Positions 1 through 14,400 are shown, counted from the stretch's first letter. The stretch: 64,000 nucleotides of DNA from Nephromyces sp. MM_2019 (GCA_015657535.1 JADHZB010001096.1:64685-128684), one strand, 5' to 3'. Numbers and translations: made by a program. The notes: generated by a model from the sequence alone, not told the origin.

Positions 1-1611
1 TATCAAAATATATACAATATGCATAATTTTCCATAGACGCAGGAGGTAAGTTCGAATCGTAATAAACCTAGCGAAATTGTTTATAAGAATCAAAAGGTGG
101 TAGTAAGGTTGTTCTTGTATCGTATGCTTCTTTATTTCCAAAAATAATCATTTTTATAGCATAAGTTAATGAACATAAGGTTCCGCATAAACAACTCTAA
201 CAAGCTACAAGCACTACACCTTAAATGAGAATTATCAACTAGGGACGCATTAATATCTAACTACAGCCCAGAGTGATCCTGCGGTACCCGAAATAACAAA
301 GGATTGCTAGTAACAAGGTAAATATCTTCTTGCCCCGACTGCATATGATAAATTCTTGATGAGTCAGCTACTATCCATGCTAATGAGATTCTAATTTAGC
401 AGAGCTTTTACTAAGAAACTGTTGCTTGACAGGAATTCGAGCGCAATGAAATTTCAATTGTGTATACCTGGTGACGAGTTCCTATCATACGTTTGCAGCG
501 CACAAAAAATGGTGCGGTTCCCATTATGCGCAACGAAGGCTAATTGGATGCTTTGCTGCTATGACGGCAGGAAATTGAGCTTACGTAAAGTTTAAGTATA
601 TATTATCCATCAGGTAGACTGTATCCAAATTAGATTTTTCTAGGGTGTTTTGTATTATCCGCGTATATGTGAGCATTAAGGAGTTCGCATGCGGTAAAAC
701 ATTATCTGACATCCTGGTGTTGTGAATAACGCCTATGCGTGAAACATGCTACATTTGCAGGCTGTGAGCTAGCAGTGTCGTAGGTTTGACGTTTCACCCT
801 GCAGTTCATCAATAGAGTTATTGGGAGGCGGTCGGTGGGCGTTGGAGTTCCGAGTTACTAGTGCAGATCTGCAGATTTAGCGTAGCAATGCCTACAGTCT
901 ATCAACTCGTCTATAGCATAATATACTCAGCAGAACGTCTAGGGAAGGTGATTTGATGACCCTTGCTAAATATATATAGTCTATATCCTTTCATCTTTTC
1001 ACTGCCCAGAGTACCACATGAGCGCAAATTCATTCTGCTAGAGCCTAGGGATGTTCGTGTTGAAGTACTAAATTGCATACGCAAGCATTTATCCTTAAAT
1101 ACCCAAGGAAATACACCAGAAGCAAAAAATCCCTAGAGTACAGCACAGTGAGGGTAGCTACTTTCCCAAATAAGCCTTTTGCCAACCACTGTTCATATTT
1201 GCCAACCACTGTTCATATATTTAGTTAAAAACTAGTTTTTAGACAATCAAAACTCTGTTTAAGCAGCTCATACGAGGAGGGGTATCCACAAAATTCTCTA
1301 GATTCAAGCCAGTATGCTTCAGCAGTACGAGCAAAGCGTGCTGCTTGGAGAATAAAATTGCACACATTCTGCCCTTTTTTTCAGGCACTTAGCGTTATTC
1401 GCAAAACTTCAAAGATTCATGAAATGGATATGCGATTTGCTCATCAACATTTCTTTTGCTCAAACAAAATTACCGGAAATATTGGATGAGAATTGCAGTA
1501 GATTCGCGTAAAGTAAAATGCAGTTATCGCGTGTTTTCTCAGGTAATAATGTAAGTGGTAGCAGATGTAAGAAGCTTAAAATTTCCCCAGAAATCCTTCT
1601 GATTGATATTC
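1..1611. other. intergenic DNA, no gene seen
   Basis: No frame on either strand gives a recognisable protein, and I see no tRNA-like fold. The only distinct structure is a 20-bp tandem duplication at 1181-1218. The 3' untranslated region of the minus-strand TIM23 gene probably lies at the right end of this stretch. Confidence 0.5.
1181..1218. repeat. 20-bp tandem duplication, two copies
   Basis: The unit beginning gccaaccactgttcat occurs at 1181-1200 and again from 1201, identical for 18 bases. It looks like a simple local slippage duplication in intergenic DNA. Confidence 0.9.
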
Positions 1612-4270
1612 TTAATAAAAGCTCGCACATTTTCGACTAGTATTTCGTTTTAGACACATCATATGAAACAGCGAAAAAACAGTTGGGAGCCCGGCTTTTA
1701 AGAAAATCTTCCAGCAGCGAGTACTTGAATGGACATCGTTTAGAAGTATCCTCGCCGGAAAGCGTAGTCCACGCCAGTAAAAACAACTGCACACAGCACA
1801 CAGTGTTTGCACATCAGGATGAAATGTAGGAACTGCCAAACTTGCAAAATAAGCGAGCAGTCTTAGTTTCAGAGAGGATGAAATCAAGCTATACTGACCC
1901 CTTGATGTAACATCGGCTACTGGCATACATTGGGGGAGCAAATACGATGAATTGACAAGCGGGTCATGCGATAATAGTAAAAATGGACAAGTATGATATT
2001 TTTTAATGCATAATTTATGCCTGCAAATCTGAAAGCTTCTCAAAATAATGATTAAGCAACTCAGACGTGCTGCTTGCAGCACAAAAGAATGTGATTTCGC
2101 ATTTGAAAAGACTAGTTACCTGTTGTGGTCGCAGAGTATTTCATTAAAGTCTTCAAGCCCCTACTGAATGAGTATAGAGCCCCTGAAAGGCACCCTGCTG
2201 CAGCAGCATTAAAAGGATCATCCACTGGACCACGAGCCGTCTTTACTATCATGTTGAAGAGCCAGTAGAAACTTGCTGAAGGAAAGTAAGCAAGAAATGG
2301 TAGGAGGAAGAAGAAAAATAAGGGTTGAATCGGGAGTAAAACTTGCAATCAAAATACTGAAACTTCATGTTTATTCTACAAAAATATCATATAAAGATAA
2401 AAACACTGAGGACTATTCGCAATCATCATGACGATAAAGTAATACACAAAGGCAAAGTAGTTGCTAAACTATAAGAGGAGAGAAAGCAACTCGAGATTTT
2501 TTGCAAACTATGAGAAATACATAAACTTATCGTAGTAAAATACTCTCAGGCAATCTCTACAGTACCCATACGCTGAATATAGCAAACGAAAGAGACTAAG
2601 CTGCTGAAAATCGTGCTAGTAAGCAGCGTCTTCCACTGGAAACAAATACGGGTTTATTGCTACACAAGGGAAGCCTTTCATACCCACATGTGAAGAAACA
2701 AGATATGCTTTCTTTAAATATAGATAAAACTTGAAAAAAACGCCCAAGAAACATAATATGCTTTCTCTAAAAACACTTAAAACTTGAAAAAAAAAACACG
2801 CCGTGAACGACGGATAATTACATGTTAACCTAAAGCTATTCCAAAGAAAATATCGCAGGCTAATACAATCTTTAAAAAAAAATAAAAAAAAACCGTCACT
2901 CCGCCATTTTGTTGATTTAGCTAGTAAATTGAACATGCTCAGCCAAGAAAAAATGCCTCCGAATCGTTAACTTCCTTTCCTCAAACCATCTAAAGAAATT
3001 TTTGCGATAAAATAAATTTTTAGCACTTCAGCTGGAAACCAAAAAAACAGAAATTAACACCATTTGGCACTTACTGAGGACAGCAGCTTGGTTGGCTAAA
3101 CCCGATCCTTGAGTAGCGCATGAATTTAGCACGCTGTTCAACAGGAGCTTCGGAGTTGCTCCACCTTTTCTAATACCATGCAGGAAACCAAATGTCCCTC
3201 CAAAGGCCAAACCTGAAGAAAAAAAAAGCAGATTTCTAAAATGAAGTCCGGAGCTTTAGCCATAAAGACAGATATTCAGATGCTGTAGATACTGGTATAC
3301 TTTGTCTTTTTTTTAATTTTGCTAGTAAAATAGAGAATTTACGAAACTTCTGTTATTCTTCAGAGTTTCTTATCGACTCTGCACTCCTAAGACAATTCTA
3401 GGATCAGCAGTAAATAAACTATTAATATCGTTATAAACTAGCAATAATCTGCTAACTTTTTTGGAAATAACAATAAACTGCTTTCATAGACGATGCAATA
3501 TAGTAGCAGCTGTAATATCTTCCCCCCCCCTTCCAAGCGTCTTCCAAGTACACAATGCAAAATAGTGGTGCAACGAATCCAAGAGAAGGCAGTAATATGA
3601 AAAGGGGGTGCGGTACGTCCTGGACTGCAACATGCAAAAACAGAGTTACAAAAAAAAACAGAGCTCATCCACCATAGCGCCAGATATTCTAACGCTCATC
3701 TTCATCTTGAAATTGATTATATTCCAAGAAGAAACACAAGCTACAAAAAAATCAACTGCATACTCAAGATGGTTAAATATTCCGCAGGATATGCAGTATG
3801 TAGATCTTATTCGGCGGTAACGGATGGTCAGCTACAGATGAAAATAAAAGACGCAGACACCAAATTCGATATTTAGATGCAGGGGATGCTATGGAGAGTT
3901 AAGAAGTTTCCAGATGATCCTAGAGAAATTATCACAGAGCTCAACCCTCCAAAAGTGTATACTAAACCCCAAGAAATAGTGTAGTACCCCTTACATCACC
4001 GCAAATGATCAAAATAAACATCATCTATAAACCTCACGAGTGAACCATTCGATGAACATGCTTATCCGACCCCAGGCAAAGTTAATACCGCTAACCTGTC
4101 GCATAAGCCATTCCGACACTGTAGGTGAACTTCTCTCCCCATAGACGACCATAGCCTTGAAGAAAAAGCTCCTGATTCTGAAACGATGGCCTCTTAGCAA
4201 TCGAAGATGGGGCCTGTGACAATATCTCCAACTGATTACGCACCCCCCCCGTATTCAAATAGTCATCCAT
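1612..4270 (-). CDS. TIM23: TIM23-like mitochondrial inner-membrane translocase subunit (4 exons)
   Basis: Exons on the minus strand: 4270-4096, 3212-3075, 2275-2120 and, less surely, 1694-1612. They total 552 nt (183 aa plus stop), and every intron is phase 1. The start is the ATG at 4270-4268, in an AAAATGG context. Residues about 41-53 read GRLWGEKFTYSVG, matching the TIM23 segment with WGE before the first membrane helix. Exon 2 gives LAFGGTFGFLHGIR and NSVLN with a GSGLANQAAVL run. Exon 3 gives DDPFNAAAAGCLSGALY, the hallmark of the Tim17/Tim22/Tim23 family and closest to TIM23. In this family the protein forms the channel core that imports presequence proteins into the matrix. About 180 aa is usual for TIM23, with a short N-terminal domain. 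TIM17 is less likely because its N-terminal signature is missing. The last exon is the weak point: its acceptor (ttttcttaaaag) has a poor tract, although phase and length fit. It divergently faces the proline dehydrogenase gene. Confidence 0.87.
2702..2803. repeat. imperfect direct repeat in TIM23 intron 2
   Basis: Two copies of about 45 bp share atatgctttct, then aaaacttgaaaaaaa, then cgcc; they run from about 2702 and from about 2757. Both lie in the second TIM23 intron and look like a local duplication followed by divergence. Confidence 0.7.
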
Positions 4271-7200
4271 TTTGTTTGAATCACAACTGGGCAAGATACA
4301 GCTAAATGAGGGCACACCAGAGAAGGAAGTTCAAAAAGAGTTCAACAATAATCAGACGTGAAGACGATGAAAGGACATGAAATTAAGAGCACAGGTGCGA
4401 AAGCTGGCAAGAAAAGAAAGTATACTCCCGAAGGAGATGATAGATTCAAAGGCAGCGATCACGCTGTCACTCTAGTTTAGAATAACAGTCCAGACAACGG
4501 GACGAATCACACATAATAAATCAAAATAACGCGACAATAGGAATGCCAAGGCCGAGAGAAAGAATACCGCAAGTGTGTGCGCGGCTTCGTGCGCAACTAA
4601 GAAGTCGTGCGTTGGACAAGCACTCTGAAGAGGCTCTTTTGTACTGCACAGTTTTTGAGCCAACTTTTGAGGCGAGAACTAGCATCGAGAGTACTGAATG
4701 AGCTACTATTAAATACGCTCCATCAGCTGCTCTTTTGTGAAGTTAGCATCGCATTATGCATTGCGTGGCCACGGTAGGCATCATACGTGGAGATACATGC
4801 CGTGGCTGTGGCTTGGTCATCACATTGTAGATGAAACATCTTTGCTTGCATGTGTGCTAACGCCGCCGACGGTGGTTGTGTGTGCTTACAGTACTGAGGC
4901 CGCTTTGCTGGCGTTTAGGTCCTATCAACGTGCTGACATTCCAAGAATATCGTCGAATCTGCGCAAGTTCAGTATCCCAAAGGTATTACGGTGGCAACCA
5001 TATGCTTGAGATACAAGTCAGTTGCCTAGTATAGCAGCATATATTCAATGCGTTATGTAACATCTTTGATAAAGTGTAGATTTTGTAGTGAGTGCTTGCT
5101 TCTATTGAAAAGTTCCGTGGTACAAGTCACCTGTCCAATACACTCAACAAGAAGCAGCAAAAACTAGACTCGTGCCATCAGGAATATTATGAGAGGCATG
5201 GTATTCTGGACATGGAGGATATCATATTCTCAGAGTGTCCTGATTAATCCGGGTGTTACTCTCATAGATACACTATATAGTTTCCGTTCTGAAACGCTGA
5301 TTCTGCGAGTATTGTATGACTGTACATGGTCATGGTCTATATATATAGTAGCTAAAACTCTTTACCACTACATATATAGACACTTTGGCTCGTCAGGATG
5401 AAAGTGAAAAAGCACTGCATGAGAGGGTGTAAAACGTGCAATACGTACCTTTTTGAGCCTTGCTCAAAACGTTTATGGATGGTTGGCATTAAACTATTTG
5501 GCCTTGGTTTTTTTGTGCTTATGCAGGCGTTCGAGCCTACCACCTATGACGGTATGATTTTACGAAATTCACCTCATAATTTGAGGCTTTTAAACAAGAG
5601 ACCCTTGTGATATATCGAAAAGTAACAATATAAGCTTGTTTTTAAGGTGTAAGCGCGTGCTTCTATAGGTCATGTTCTTAAAATGTGGGTATAATAAATT
5701 AGTGTAAGTTAATAAAAATGTTGCAAAGCTTTTGTATGATTTCATTTTCTTTTAAAGAAATTCGATAAATAAAATTAATAAGTTTTTCTCCATCTTAGAA
5801 AATAGCATGACGTTTTTATTTAAAAAATGACGTTTTAATAATGAAATTAATAAAGGAGCTTAAAACTATTATATTAAAGGAAAATCAATTAAAATGTTAG
5901 TATAAAAAAAATCATAATAAAAAGTTTTGAAAATAGTTTTATCCCATATAATAATTATAGAAAATACAACTGTGCAGTAAAATGATTTTATTTAAATAGC
6001 AGCAAGTGCGCATATTCCCTTGCAACTCCCTGTATTACTTTTAAACTTGAAACTGGGCATGTCTCCGATTATATAAATCCACAATATCTCAGTAATACAC
6101 TCTACATATTCCCTTACAAGGCCCTGAATTGCTTTCAAACTTGGAACTGCGTATGTCTACCACAGTGAATGAATTCACAATATCTCTATTATAGGGTTTG
6201 TAAGAAGTGACTGCAATCGCTGTATGCTACACAAGGGGAAAAGAGTGTACATACACCGTTAGAGGCGTTCGAACCCATCGTAAAGCTCTGGTACACCTAA
6301 GATATCTCTGTCACAAAAAATAATCTGCTTGCATTTTAAAAGAAATGTGTTGACATTCAAAGATTAGAGAGTAACATATACCTGCAAAGAAGCAAACATA
6401 TGTTATATGATTCGTACTCGGAGGAACTTTTGCTGCTTGTTAAATTGCTTGCCTTGACAGACGTTTCTGAGAAAGCTTTGGTGGTCAGCCTAGGTTTTAG
6501 GCATGTTAGCCGCAAACGCTGATGCTGCACTAGTACCTTCTTGCCCTGGATCAGCTAAAATGGCCAAGATTAGCATCTTATATCATAATCACATTCCAGC
6601 AGTCTTTAGTAAGCTTGGTTCAGATATGCCACACTTTCCTTATGACCCGTAAACATGACATCCGCAAAGTCAAAGGTTCTCTGCTACCATGCTCGAAGAA
6701 AGAAGGCTGCAGCATCATCTTCAGACCTGTGGACACCATTATGTGTGCGTAGCTAATAATTTTATTCAGCCATCGCAGTTGAGATAACTAAGCTATCTGC
6801 ATCACTAATACCACTTTTGCTTATATTGCGGCATTTGTTTTTGTTGCTAGTGTTCTTCGTGTTGAAAATCTCAACGAGAGAAAAGCGATTGTCATCGCTA
6901 AACTATGATCAGTCTGCAATCTGCCAATATTCAGCGTTTTATAGCTCGACAAATCACCAAACCGGCATACTGGAAAATTCCGTATTAAAGTACTTGCGTA
7001 ATTTTTTGTGATGGCTATTTGCGCATGAAATTCGAGTATCTACTTCATGCACTGAGCTCGGGGGAGGAAAACACAAAGAAATATTTTAAGTGATCTTAAA
7101 GTGGGGATGCTACAAATTTGTTTAAGGGAATATAGTGTGGAGGAAAACATCCTGCATTCCAGGTGACGAGGAGGGGAACAAGCCCGGTGCTGCTATTTAG

Positions 7201-8460
7201 AACGAAGGATATTTGTTTGTGTGGTGACTTTTTTGCACCCACAGAGGAGGTAATCTTGAGCTTAAATTCGCCGTGCAAACAGTATTTCCAGACTTTTTCC
7301 CGCTTTATCCTGCTGGGCTACTCCTTTTTCCTACTTAAACGTGATACCCTTTGCAACTTTCTGTGAGGAATTCAATACTTTCATGGTGCGTTCGTCTGTA
7401 TCACAATAGCATTTAGCATTGTGGCAGGAAAGCTGAGACCTTCACATTCTTCATCCCATAGAGATAATGTTGATGGGGATGAAAAGTTCATAGATTTTTA
7501 CTGAGAAAGTCATAATTTGGGATTTTTCTTATGGACCCAGCGGTTCTCTTGGTGGATTTTTTGCTCATATATCAAAATATCTAACTTTTCCCCCCCCTCT
7601 TCAGGCCAGGCTCAGTGCCTATGAAATTATTAGATAAAATTTGATTTGTATTGATTTTATTAGCTATATTAGTGCAATATTTAATATATCCTCAATTTTT
7701 AGATGTAGCCACCTTATCAATCTCTGTAATTTTTTTAGACTGCTTGTGAGCTTATGGTTGGCGTAACTTGGAAGATATTCCTGCAGCTTTGCTCACCAAA
7801 ACTTTATTGGATAATTTGAATATTTTTTCATGTACATCTTGATTCTGTTTCAGATTAGTGGTTTCTTGAAAAGTATGCAGTTCAGTATATATGGAATGAG
7901 GACTTGCATCGGTTGTAAACAGTAGAGATACACTTCCGCATTTAATCTCTCAATAAGACAGCGAGTGCTGCAATTGTTCAATGATATATATTTTGGTGTT
8001 TTGATCATGAGTTTGATTATGTGTATTCATCTTGCGCAAATTTTTTATTTGCTTGTTTGCACTCTACCAGCTTTTGTTTTTGCAGAAGACCTTACCCTCT
8101 ATATTGCGCAAATTTGAAAACTCTTCAAATTTTTTTCCCGACTATTAGCTAAACAATCGAAGGCTATTTTTATACCAATTGAGTGGTGCAATTTTTTTTT
8201 ATTGCTTTACCCAAGCGCTTATACTTTTTCATCTATCCTAAAACTAAATATAGCATGTAAGCTCATTGTAAAACTGTGCTTGATTTGGCTATATCAAGTC
8301 TTCCTGGCGGAATAACTTGAATAGCATGCTCAGCTAGCTTTCTCTTTCTCTTTTGAGCAACTATAAACTGCTTTCTACACTTTTATATTTGTGTGAGCTT
8401 CCTACCCTTTTTGTATGATAACCCTTCCCCTTGGACCCTTGTCTTGATATCTTCAACAAG
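4271..8460. other. intergenic region between divergent TIM23 and PRODH genes
   Basis: About 4.2 kb with no frame I can assign to a family. It should hold the promoters of both flanking genes, but I recognise no TATA box or other element with confidence. From about 7 kb rightwards the plus strand becomes T-rich, as in the PRODH introns, so an untranslated leader or 5' intron may begin there. A diverged duplication lies at 6011-6193. Confidence 0.45.
6011..6193. repeat. diverged tandem duplication of about 90 bp
   Basis: Copy 1 (6011-6097) and copy 2 (6105-6193) both begin catattccctt. They share in order an aaactt-gaactg block, a ggcatgtct or gcgtatgtct block, a cacaatatctc block and a final ata. 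The unit is about 94 bp with scattered differences. It is non-coding in all frames I read. Confidence 0.8.
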
Positions 8461-11400
8461 ATGCCCGGATTTAACGAATTTCAGAGGTTAAAAAATATCG
8501 CGCTGTGCTCTCCTTTTGCAAAAGTTTTTTGCTTCCCTTTTTATAATCCAAGGTTACTACCTAATGCAACTACAGCTTTCTGCTTGTCGCGATCCACTAT
8601 CCGTTGTTTTGTTCTTATGAGTTCCTCTTCGGTTGATGGTTCCCCGAAAAAACCGCCAAAAGATGATAAAGATTCCATGTATTTTGGAGATTTACCATTT
8701 CGAAATCGCCCTTTTGGTGCCTTGCTCTTTACATCTACCATCTTGGGTATATGCCAATGCCCCTCCTTCGTGAGGAATTCTAGTTGGCTTTTGGGGATTA
8801 GCCAGAAGCTAGTTGGAAGGCAGCTTACAGAAAAAATTGTTCGTTCCACTTTCTTCAAGCAATTTTGTGGAGGGGAGGAGCTTAGCGAAGTTTCAAGAGT
8901 TATAAATATCCTGGAATCTCAAGGTTCAATTTTTCCGAGTGAATTTAATTAGCTATTGATATATGTGAAACGGCAAAAATACGGCGTAATGGAGTGTCGC
9001 ATATGATTGGGCAGTAGTTTATGCCGGCAGAATGAGGTTTTGGTGATTTCTAACCGGAAAATGATCTTATAGTATATCTATGTCTCTCTCTTTATCTCTT
9101 TCTATCTTTCTCTCTTTCTCTTTCTTTCTCTCTCTCTCTCTCGACTCAGTAGGTAGTATGATTGGGTAGTAGCTGATTTAAATTGCCTACAGTGCGAAGT
9201 TTTGATGATGGCTAGGCGCTAAATAGTGTTATTCATTCCCTGTCTCGGCTGAAAACTTAGCTCTTAATCTAGCATTTTACAGATGCCTTTATCCTTTCTA
9301 ATACATGCACTATAAAAGCATATTAAACAGGATAATCGTAACACATACAAAGCTTCAGAAACGAAAAAAGGTTTTGCACACAAGCGGCATCAAAGATAAG
9401 CTGAAGCAGCATGAAAAGATGCTGATTTAGCCACAAAAATTAATAGTGTAGTAACGTCTAATGGATGCTCACACTCATATATATTCAGTATAAATTATAG
9501 GCTATAGAAGCAGTTGGAATGTTTTACATTTACTTGTAGCGTGAAAGTGGGAGTGTCTATTTGCTTGGTATTTTTCGTTTTTCTACTGTTTCTTGCTATT
9601 TTGCTGAGTGTAAATGTGCTGGGAATCAGTGGCTGTCTATGTATAGGGCTTGGACTCTGTAGCAGCTGATGATGAGGATTATCCTCCTCTAAATAATGCA
9701 TCTGTAATCTTATATTATCGTAATTTTTATCTGGTGATGATGCTAGTAGTGATGATGTATGAAAGCTCTATTGATTGCTTTTTTTCAAAGTTCTCGTTGC
9801 TGAAATTTTGCTGGATAAAAAAGACTGCAAAACCCGAAATATACAAGGCTTTCTATACATCTGTATGTGATACCTATCGAGTAATTGAAGTATTTTCAGC
9901 TTTTTTTAGCTATGTTATCAATCTCATCACTTGAAGATGGACAAATTTCATATGCTCGAAGCTCATCTTCATATTTTCCATCTAAAATTTTTTTGGAATA
10001 GGCCAAAGTGCAATAAAACTGAAAATAGATCAAAAGATCATTATTTTTGCCTTAAAAAGTAGCTCTATTCCTACATGTAAGGTTTAAAACAGATATTTTA
10101 TATCATCAAATGATAATAATATGTGTGTATATACACTAGAGAAATTCTATTATTTTGAAATGATAAAATTTGCAAACTAACTTTTTTTTTATACATAAAA
10201 TTGAGATTCAATAAATCAAATAATCTCAATTTATAGAGAAAAGTAAAGATATTTGAAAGAATCTTTTGAATGTAAAAAGCAAGAAAATAATATTTAAATC
10301 TCTCTTTGTATGACTTTATGCTCGTTTACTTATGCCTTGAGTGGATATTTTTTTAGGTGTTGGGACTGTTCTTGACTTTGCTGTGGAATCTGATATCCAC
10401 GAATCTCATGGAGCTCTTAATCAAGAAGAGATTGAGAACAATTTCAATAAAAACATGGACAATATCAAGGCTGCCATTGTGACATCCTCTTCTCAAAAAA
10501 ATGGCTTTACTGCTGTAAAAATGACGTCTTTAATGAGTTCTGATATTTTGCTGAAGGCTAGTTTCCTTATAACTCAACTTCAAGCCTTGTATGCAGCTAT
10601 GATAGGTGTGTGAAGAAGCAGAATATTTTCTGTGTATTTTGAACTACTAAGTGGACTCTTTGAAATATTTCGAATATGCCGACTCGTTTAGGATGCATTG
10701 AATTCCTCTCTTTCTCTTGTGTGTGTGTATTTTGGCTGGGATTTACACAGATTTATTTTTTTTTTCTACTCCTTGTAATTAAAATTGAAAATTGTGAAGT
10801 TTTCACCCTTAGAGCCTCTTTTTGGCTTCCCGTGACGATTATGAATATATATTATATAAGCTGGTTTTTAGATTGTGAATCTCTTTTCTTCTTTGCATCT
10901 GTGTGCAGGATGGGTTATGCATACAATATTAGTTGCGAAAGCTTCTTTTACATGAGATGCAGGGTAATGGAAGGCTTGTTTAAGGTTCTTGTAGTTTTGT
11001 CGATAAACATCATAATCTGATGGAAAAAACAGAATATTCTCTGCATAAAGATTGCCTCTTCTCTGCTATGTTTTCATTTGGATTTTTTGATATACGCCTC
11101 CCGATCACATATACACACAGATATTACGCACCGACACACAAAAAAAATCACCTTCTCAGCTTCTTGCTTCTTTTTATTCTTTCGTTATGCAACATAATGC
11201 TCTCTTTTTTTTTTAGCTCCAGCTCAAAAATTTGCATATTTTTCTGTGTTTTTGAATGTTTCAAACGCCTTTCAGGAAGGCCAGAGCTTGTGCAGCCTGG
11301 TTGTGTCTTCGCACACACACTGCAAGAACACACTATAGATCGTGAGTTGTTCCTTACCGCTGCTACTTCGGTTTTTCTACCTTGTGCTGATTTGAATTCA

Positions 11401-14400
11401 TCCTATAATGAGCTCGTCCAGCCCATAAACTCACCAAGCTGTCCACCCTCTGAAGCCATCACATTTAACCTATGGATGATGTACTTCAGCCTTGAGAAAG
11501 TGGAAAATTTAAAAAAGTTGTCTTTTTTCAGCGATTCTAAGCTTTCCTGGTCTGAGCATGATATACAGGTGTGGAAGGAAGGGCTGAAAAGGCTTATGGT
11601 ATTGTCTGAAGTAGCCAGTGGGTACAAGAACCTTTCATTATTAATAGACGCTGAACAGAGCTATTTTCAGCCAGCTATAGATGATGCTGTATTAAAAGCC
11701 CAGCAAGCTTTCAATTCGTCGCGTGCTGTAGTCTACAACACCTATCAGGCATACAGGCGGTAGGGTGTTTTGAAGTAAAGATTGATAATCTGTATGTGAA
11801 GGGGAAGGATTTTTTTTATAAAAGTCGTTTTTCGCTTGTGTGTTTGAAAAATTGTTTCATTTCTGGCATATTCAATGAAAATCATGTTGAGACAGCAACA
11901 AACACACACATACAGTTTTATATGTTGCATTCTTCATCCACATTCAACACACATAATGTTAATACAGCAACACACACATATTGTCAGCCTGATATGGAGC
12001 GATTGCTTCCTACGACTAAATTTCTAGAGTACTTTCCCCATTTTTTTTGAGGAAGTTGAGATGAAAATGAGTTTCACTCTTTCATCTTCTTTTTTCATTG
12101 TATAAAGTTCAATTCAGTGGATTTTAGTAGCTAATATCTATAAGCTGCCTCTCCTACGCTTGCTCGACTGCTTTCTTTCTTGGAGATTATATAATCAAAT
12201 ATTTACATCGTATGTGTCTAGTATAGAGAAAATATACTTGAAGCTAGCCATAGAGCCTTTTGTTAGACACCTCTTGCCGTGAAGATAATCAGATATAGAA
12301 AGAAATTGTGAAATACGTGCAATAGAGGTTTAGCTGCTGTATTATGTTTTGAGTTTGTTGTGCTTCTCTTCTGCTGCCATTAATCGCACGGTTTTGTGTG
12401 TGCAGTGATTGCGTTTTTTTGTGCAATCAAAGAGTTTTTGGCGACGCCTTAATAGTATATTATTGAATGTTTTCTTCCTATTTCACGCGAATAGTAGGGG
12501 AGAAGGAGGAAAAGATTAAGCACAACTATGAAAGCATTGCATTTTTGAGGCATAAAAGCTAGATTTTTTGATAAATAATTTTCTTATATTCATCGAGATA
12601 GCTTGAACTACTAATCAATCCGTGTATAGACCAATTTGCATCAGATACATCAACTTTTCTAAGTGAAGAAGCTGCTTTTATAGCTTCAAATGGGTTTGTT
12701 TGTTGTGAAAAAGAGGTAGAAGGGTGGATTTTTTGATACCTTTATGGTTTCAAGCCTAGCAGCTTTATTTTAGGGAACTAGAACTTTAAGATGCTTGTGC
12801 CATACAAATTAAAGCTCCTCAAATTATTTAAATAGTTAAGCACAAGTGTGTTAGCTGGCATAACATGATGCGCACGAGAATTCCTTCTGAATATTTTTTG
12901 AGAATTTGCTCTTTCAGTAGTCTTGCAGTTTCCGTGCCTTTATGCGATACTTTTCCCCTAAAATGAGTGGGCTTCATCAAAGTACAGCAGCTTTACACAC
13001 ACACACACACGCACACTCTGGGAAAATACATACACAAATACACGCACTTGAGATATGAGACAACATTATGCTCTGATTGGTATCATCGTTTTATTCATTT
13101 GGTACTAAAATTAAAAAATGTTTCGCATGAATTTCTTTTGTTTTTCCCACTATAACATGAATACTGAGAATCTTGCCTTTGTGTGGTGTGCTTCGTAATT
13201 GCTGCGATTATCCTATACTCACTTGATTTCTTTGAAAGAACTTCATGAGATATTTTCCCGCTTGAATTTTACGCTAACCTTTGTTTGCAAATGCGAGCGT
13301 AACTGCACCCCTCCTCAGCACCATAAAAGTCTTTCACTTGATGTAGCTTCTAGAATTATACTCTAAATCAAAAAGCTTTCTCGTTTCTTAGGGAGACTTC
13401 ATGTCATAATGAAAAATTAGCAAAGGATGTTATACCCTGCTTCATCTTCTCGCACTCTATTTTTTGCGCATATTCAGAGATGCTGAGAGTCGTGTTTTGG
13501 CTGATCTAAACACAGCAAGTTTGATGGGATATAAAGCTGGCCTGAAATTGGTAAGAGGCGCCTACCTCTCCTTGGAGCGCCAGCAAGCTGTTGAAATGGC
13601 AGGCCTTGATCCTATTAATCCGACTTTAAAGGAAACTCATCAATTGTACGACTCACTGGTGAAGATCTTGATAACAAAGTCCGATGCTGAGCTGCTATTA
13701 GGTATAAAAATGCCTAGATTTGATGAGGAATTTTCAGGAGTAAAATAATGGATTTTGATGAGATATCGCTGATGCTTTATTGCCTATGTTTCTTTGGCTT
13801 TGATAGAAGCACAGACTTGATTTTTGCAATAACTTTACGTAGAAAAAAAGCTGCATTGAGTACGTCAAAATCGTTAGACTTTATAGTATTAATATGTTTA
13901 GTATTATCTCCTGACTCTTTCATTTAAAAGGCTAGATTGATATGCTGTCTTTTTATGGGTTTTTTCTCTTTGAACTTTGACTTATGATGTCGACTTAAGA
14001 AAGATAAGCCAATTTTAATGCATGTGTGTGAATCAATTACTCTTTCTTTTGGAGAATCTTTACTTGCGAGAGAATACAAGGATACTGTTTTATTCTTTTG
14101 GGATGATGAGCTTGTGTGCGTTTCCGCTAAACTATGGGTAGCCGACTCGCTGGCTGATGACTGCACTGTCTTTTTTAATGTTTTCCTCCTTCAAAATCGG
14201 TGAAACTTTGCAGATTTAGGTATGATTTTGAAATGCAGATGAGCAGCATCTACTCTGTTTCAATTTTTCATTCGTCTGAGTATTCTAAGCTCATTTGGGT
14301 TTACCTCAACGGAGAGAATTGAGAAGCATTGAAGATAAAAATTTCAAAGGGATAAAATTTTTTTCAGTTTTTTTAGAGGGAAGGCAGCATAATAAGTAGC

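Noticed and set aside
1695..2082. Full 156-codon minus-strand frame as a separate gene
   Set aside because: Only its last part fits as the TIM23 end. The rest lies in the intron, has low-information composition and gives no family signal.
3438..3668. Small minus-strand frames near 3.5 kb
   Set aside because: They lie in TIM23 intron 1 between exons with strong homology and contain C-run noise.
4737..5009. Plus-strand frame of 90 codons with many His and Trp
   Set aside because: It begins with GTG rather than ATG, has no splice sites or homology, and its length is common by chance in this DNA.
5475..5545. tRNA-like T-arm around gcgttcgagcc
   Set aside because: The T-loop-like motif has no matching acceptor, D or anticodon arms upstream.
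6255..6290. T-loop-like gttcgaaccc
   Set aside because: Flanking bases do not form the five-pair stem or a cloverleaf.
8541..8858. 105-codon minus-strand frame
   Set aside because: It is the antisense shadow of PRODH exon 1.
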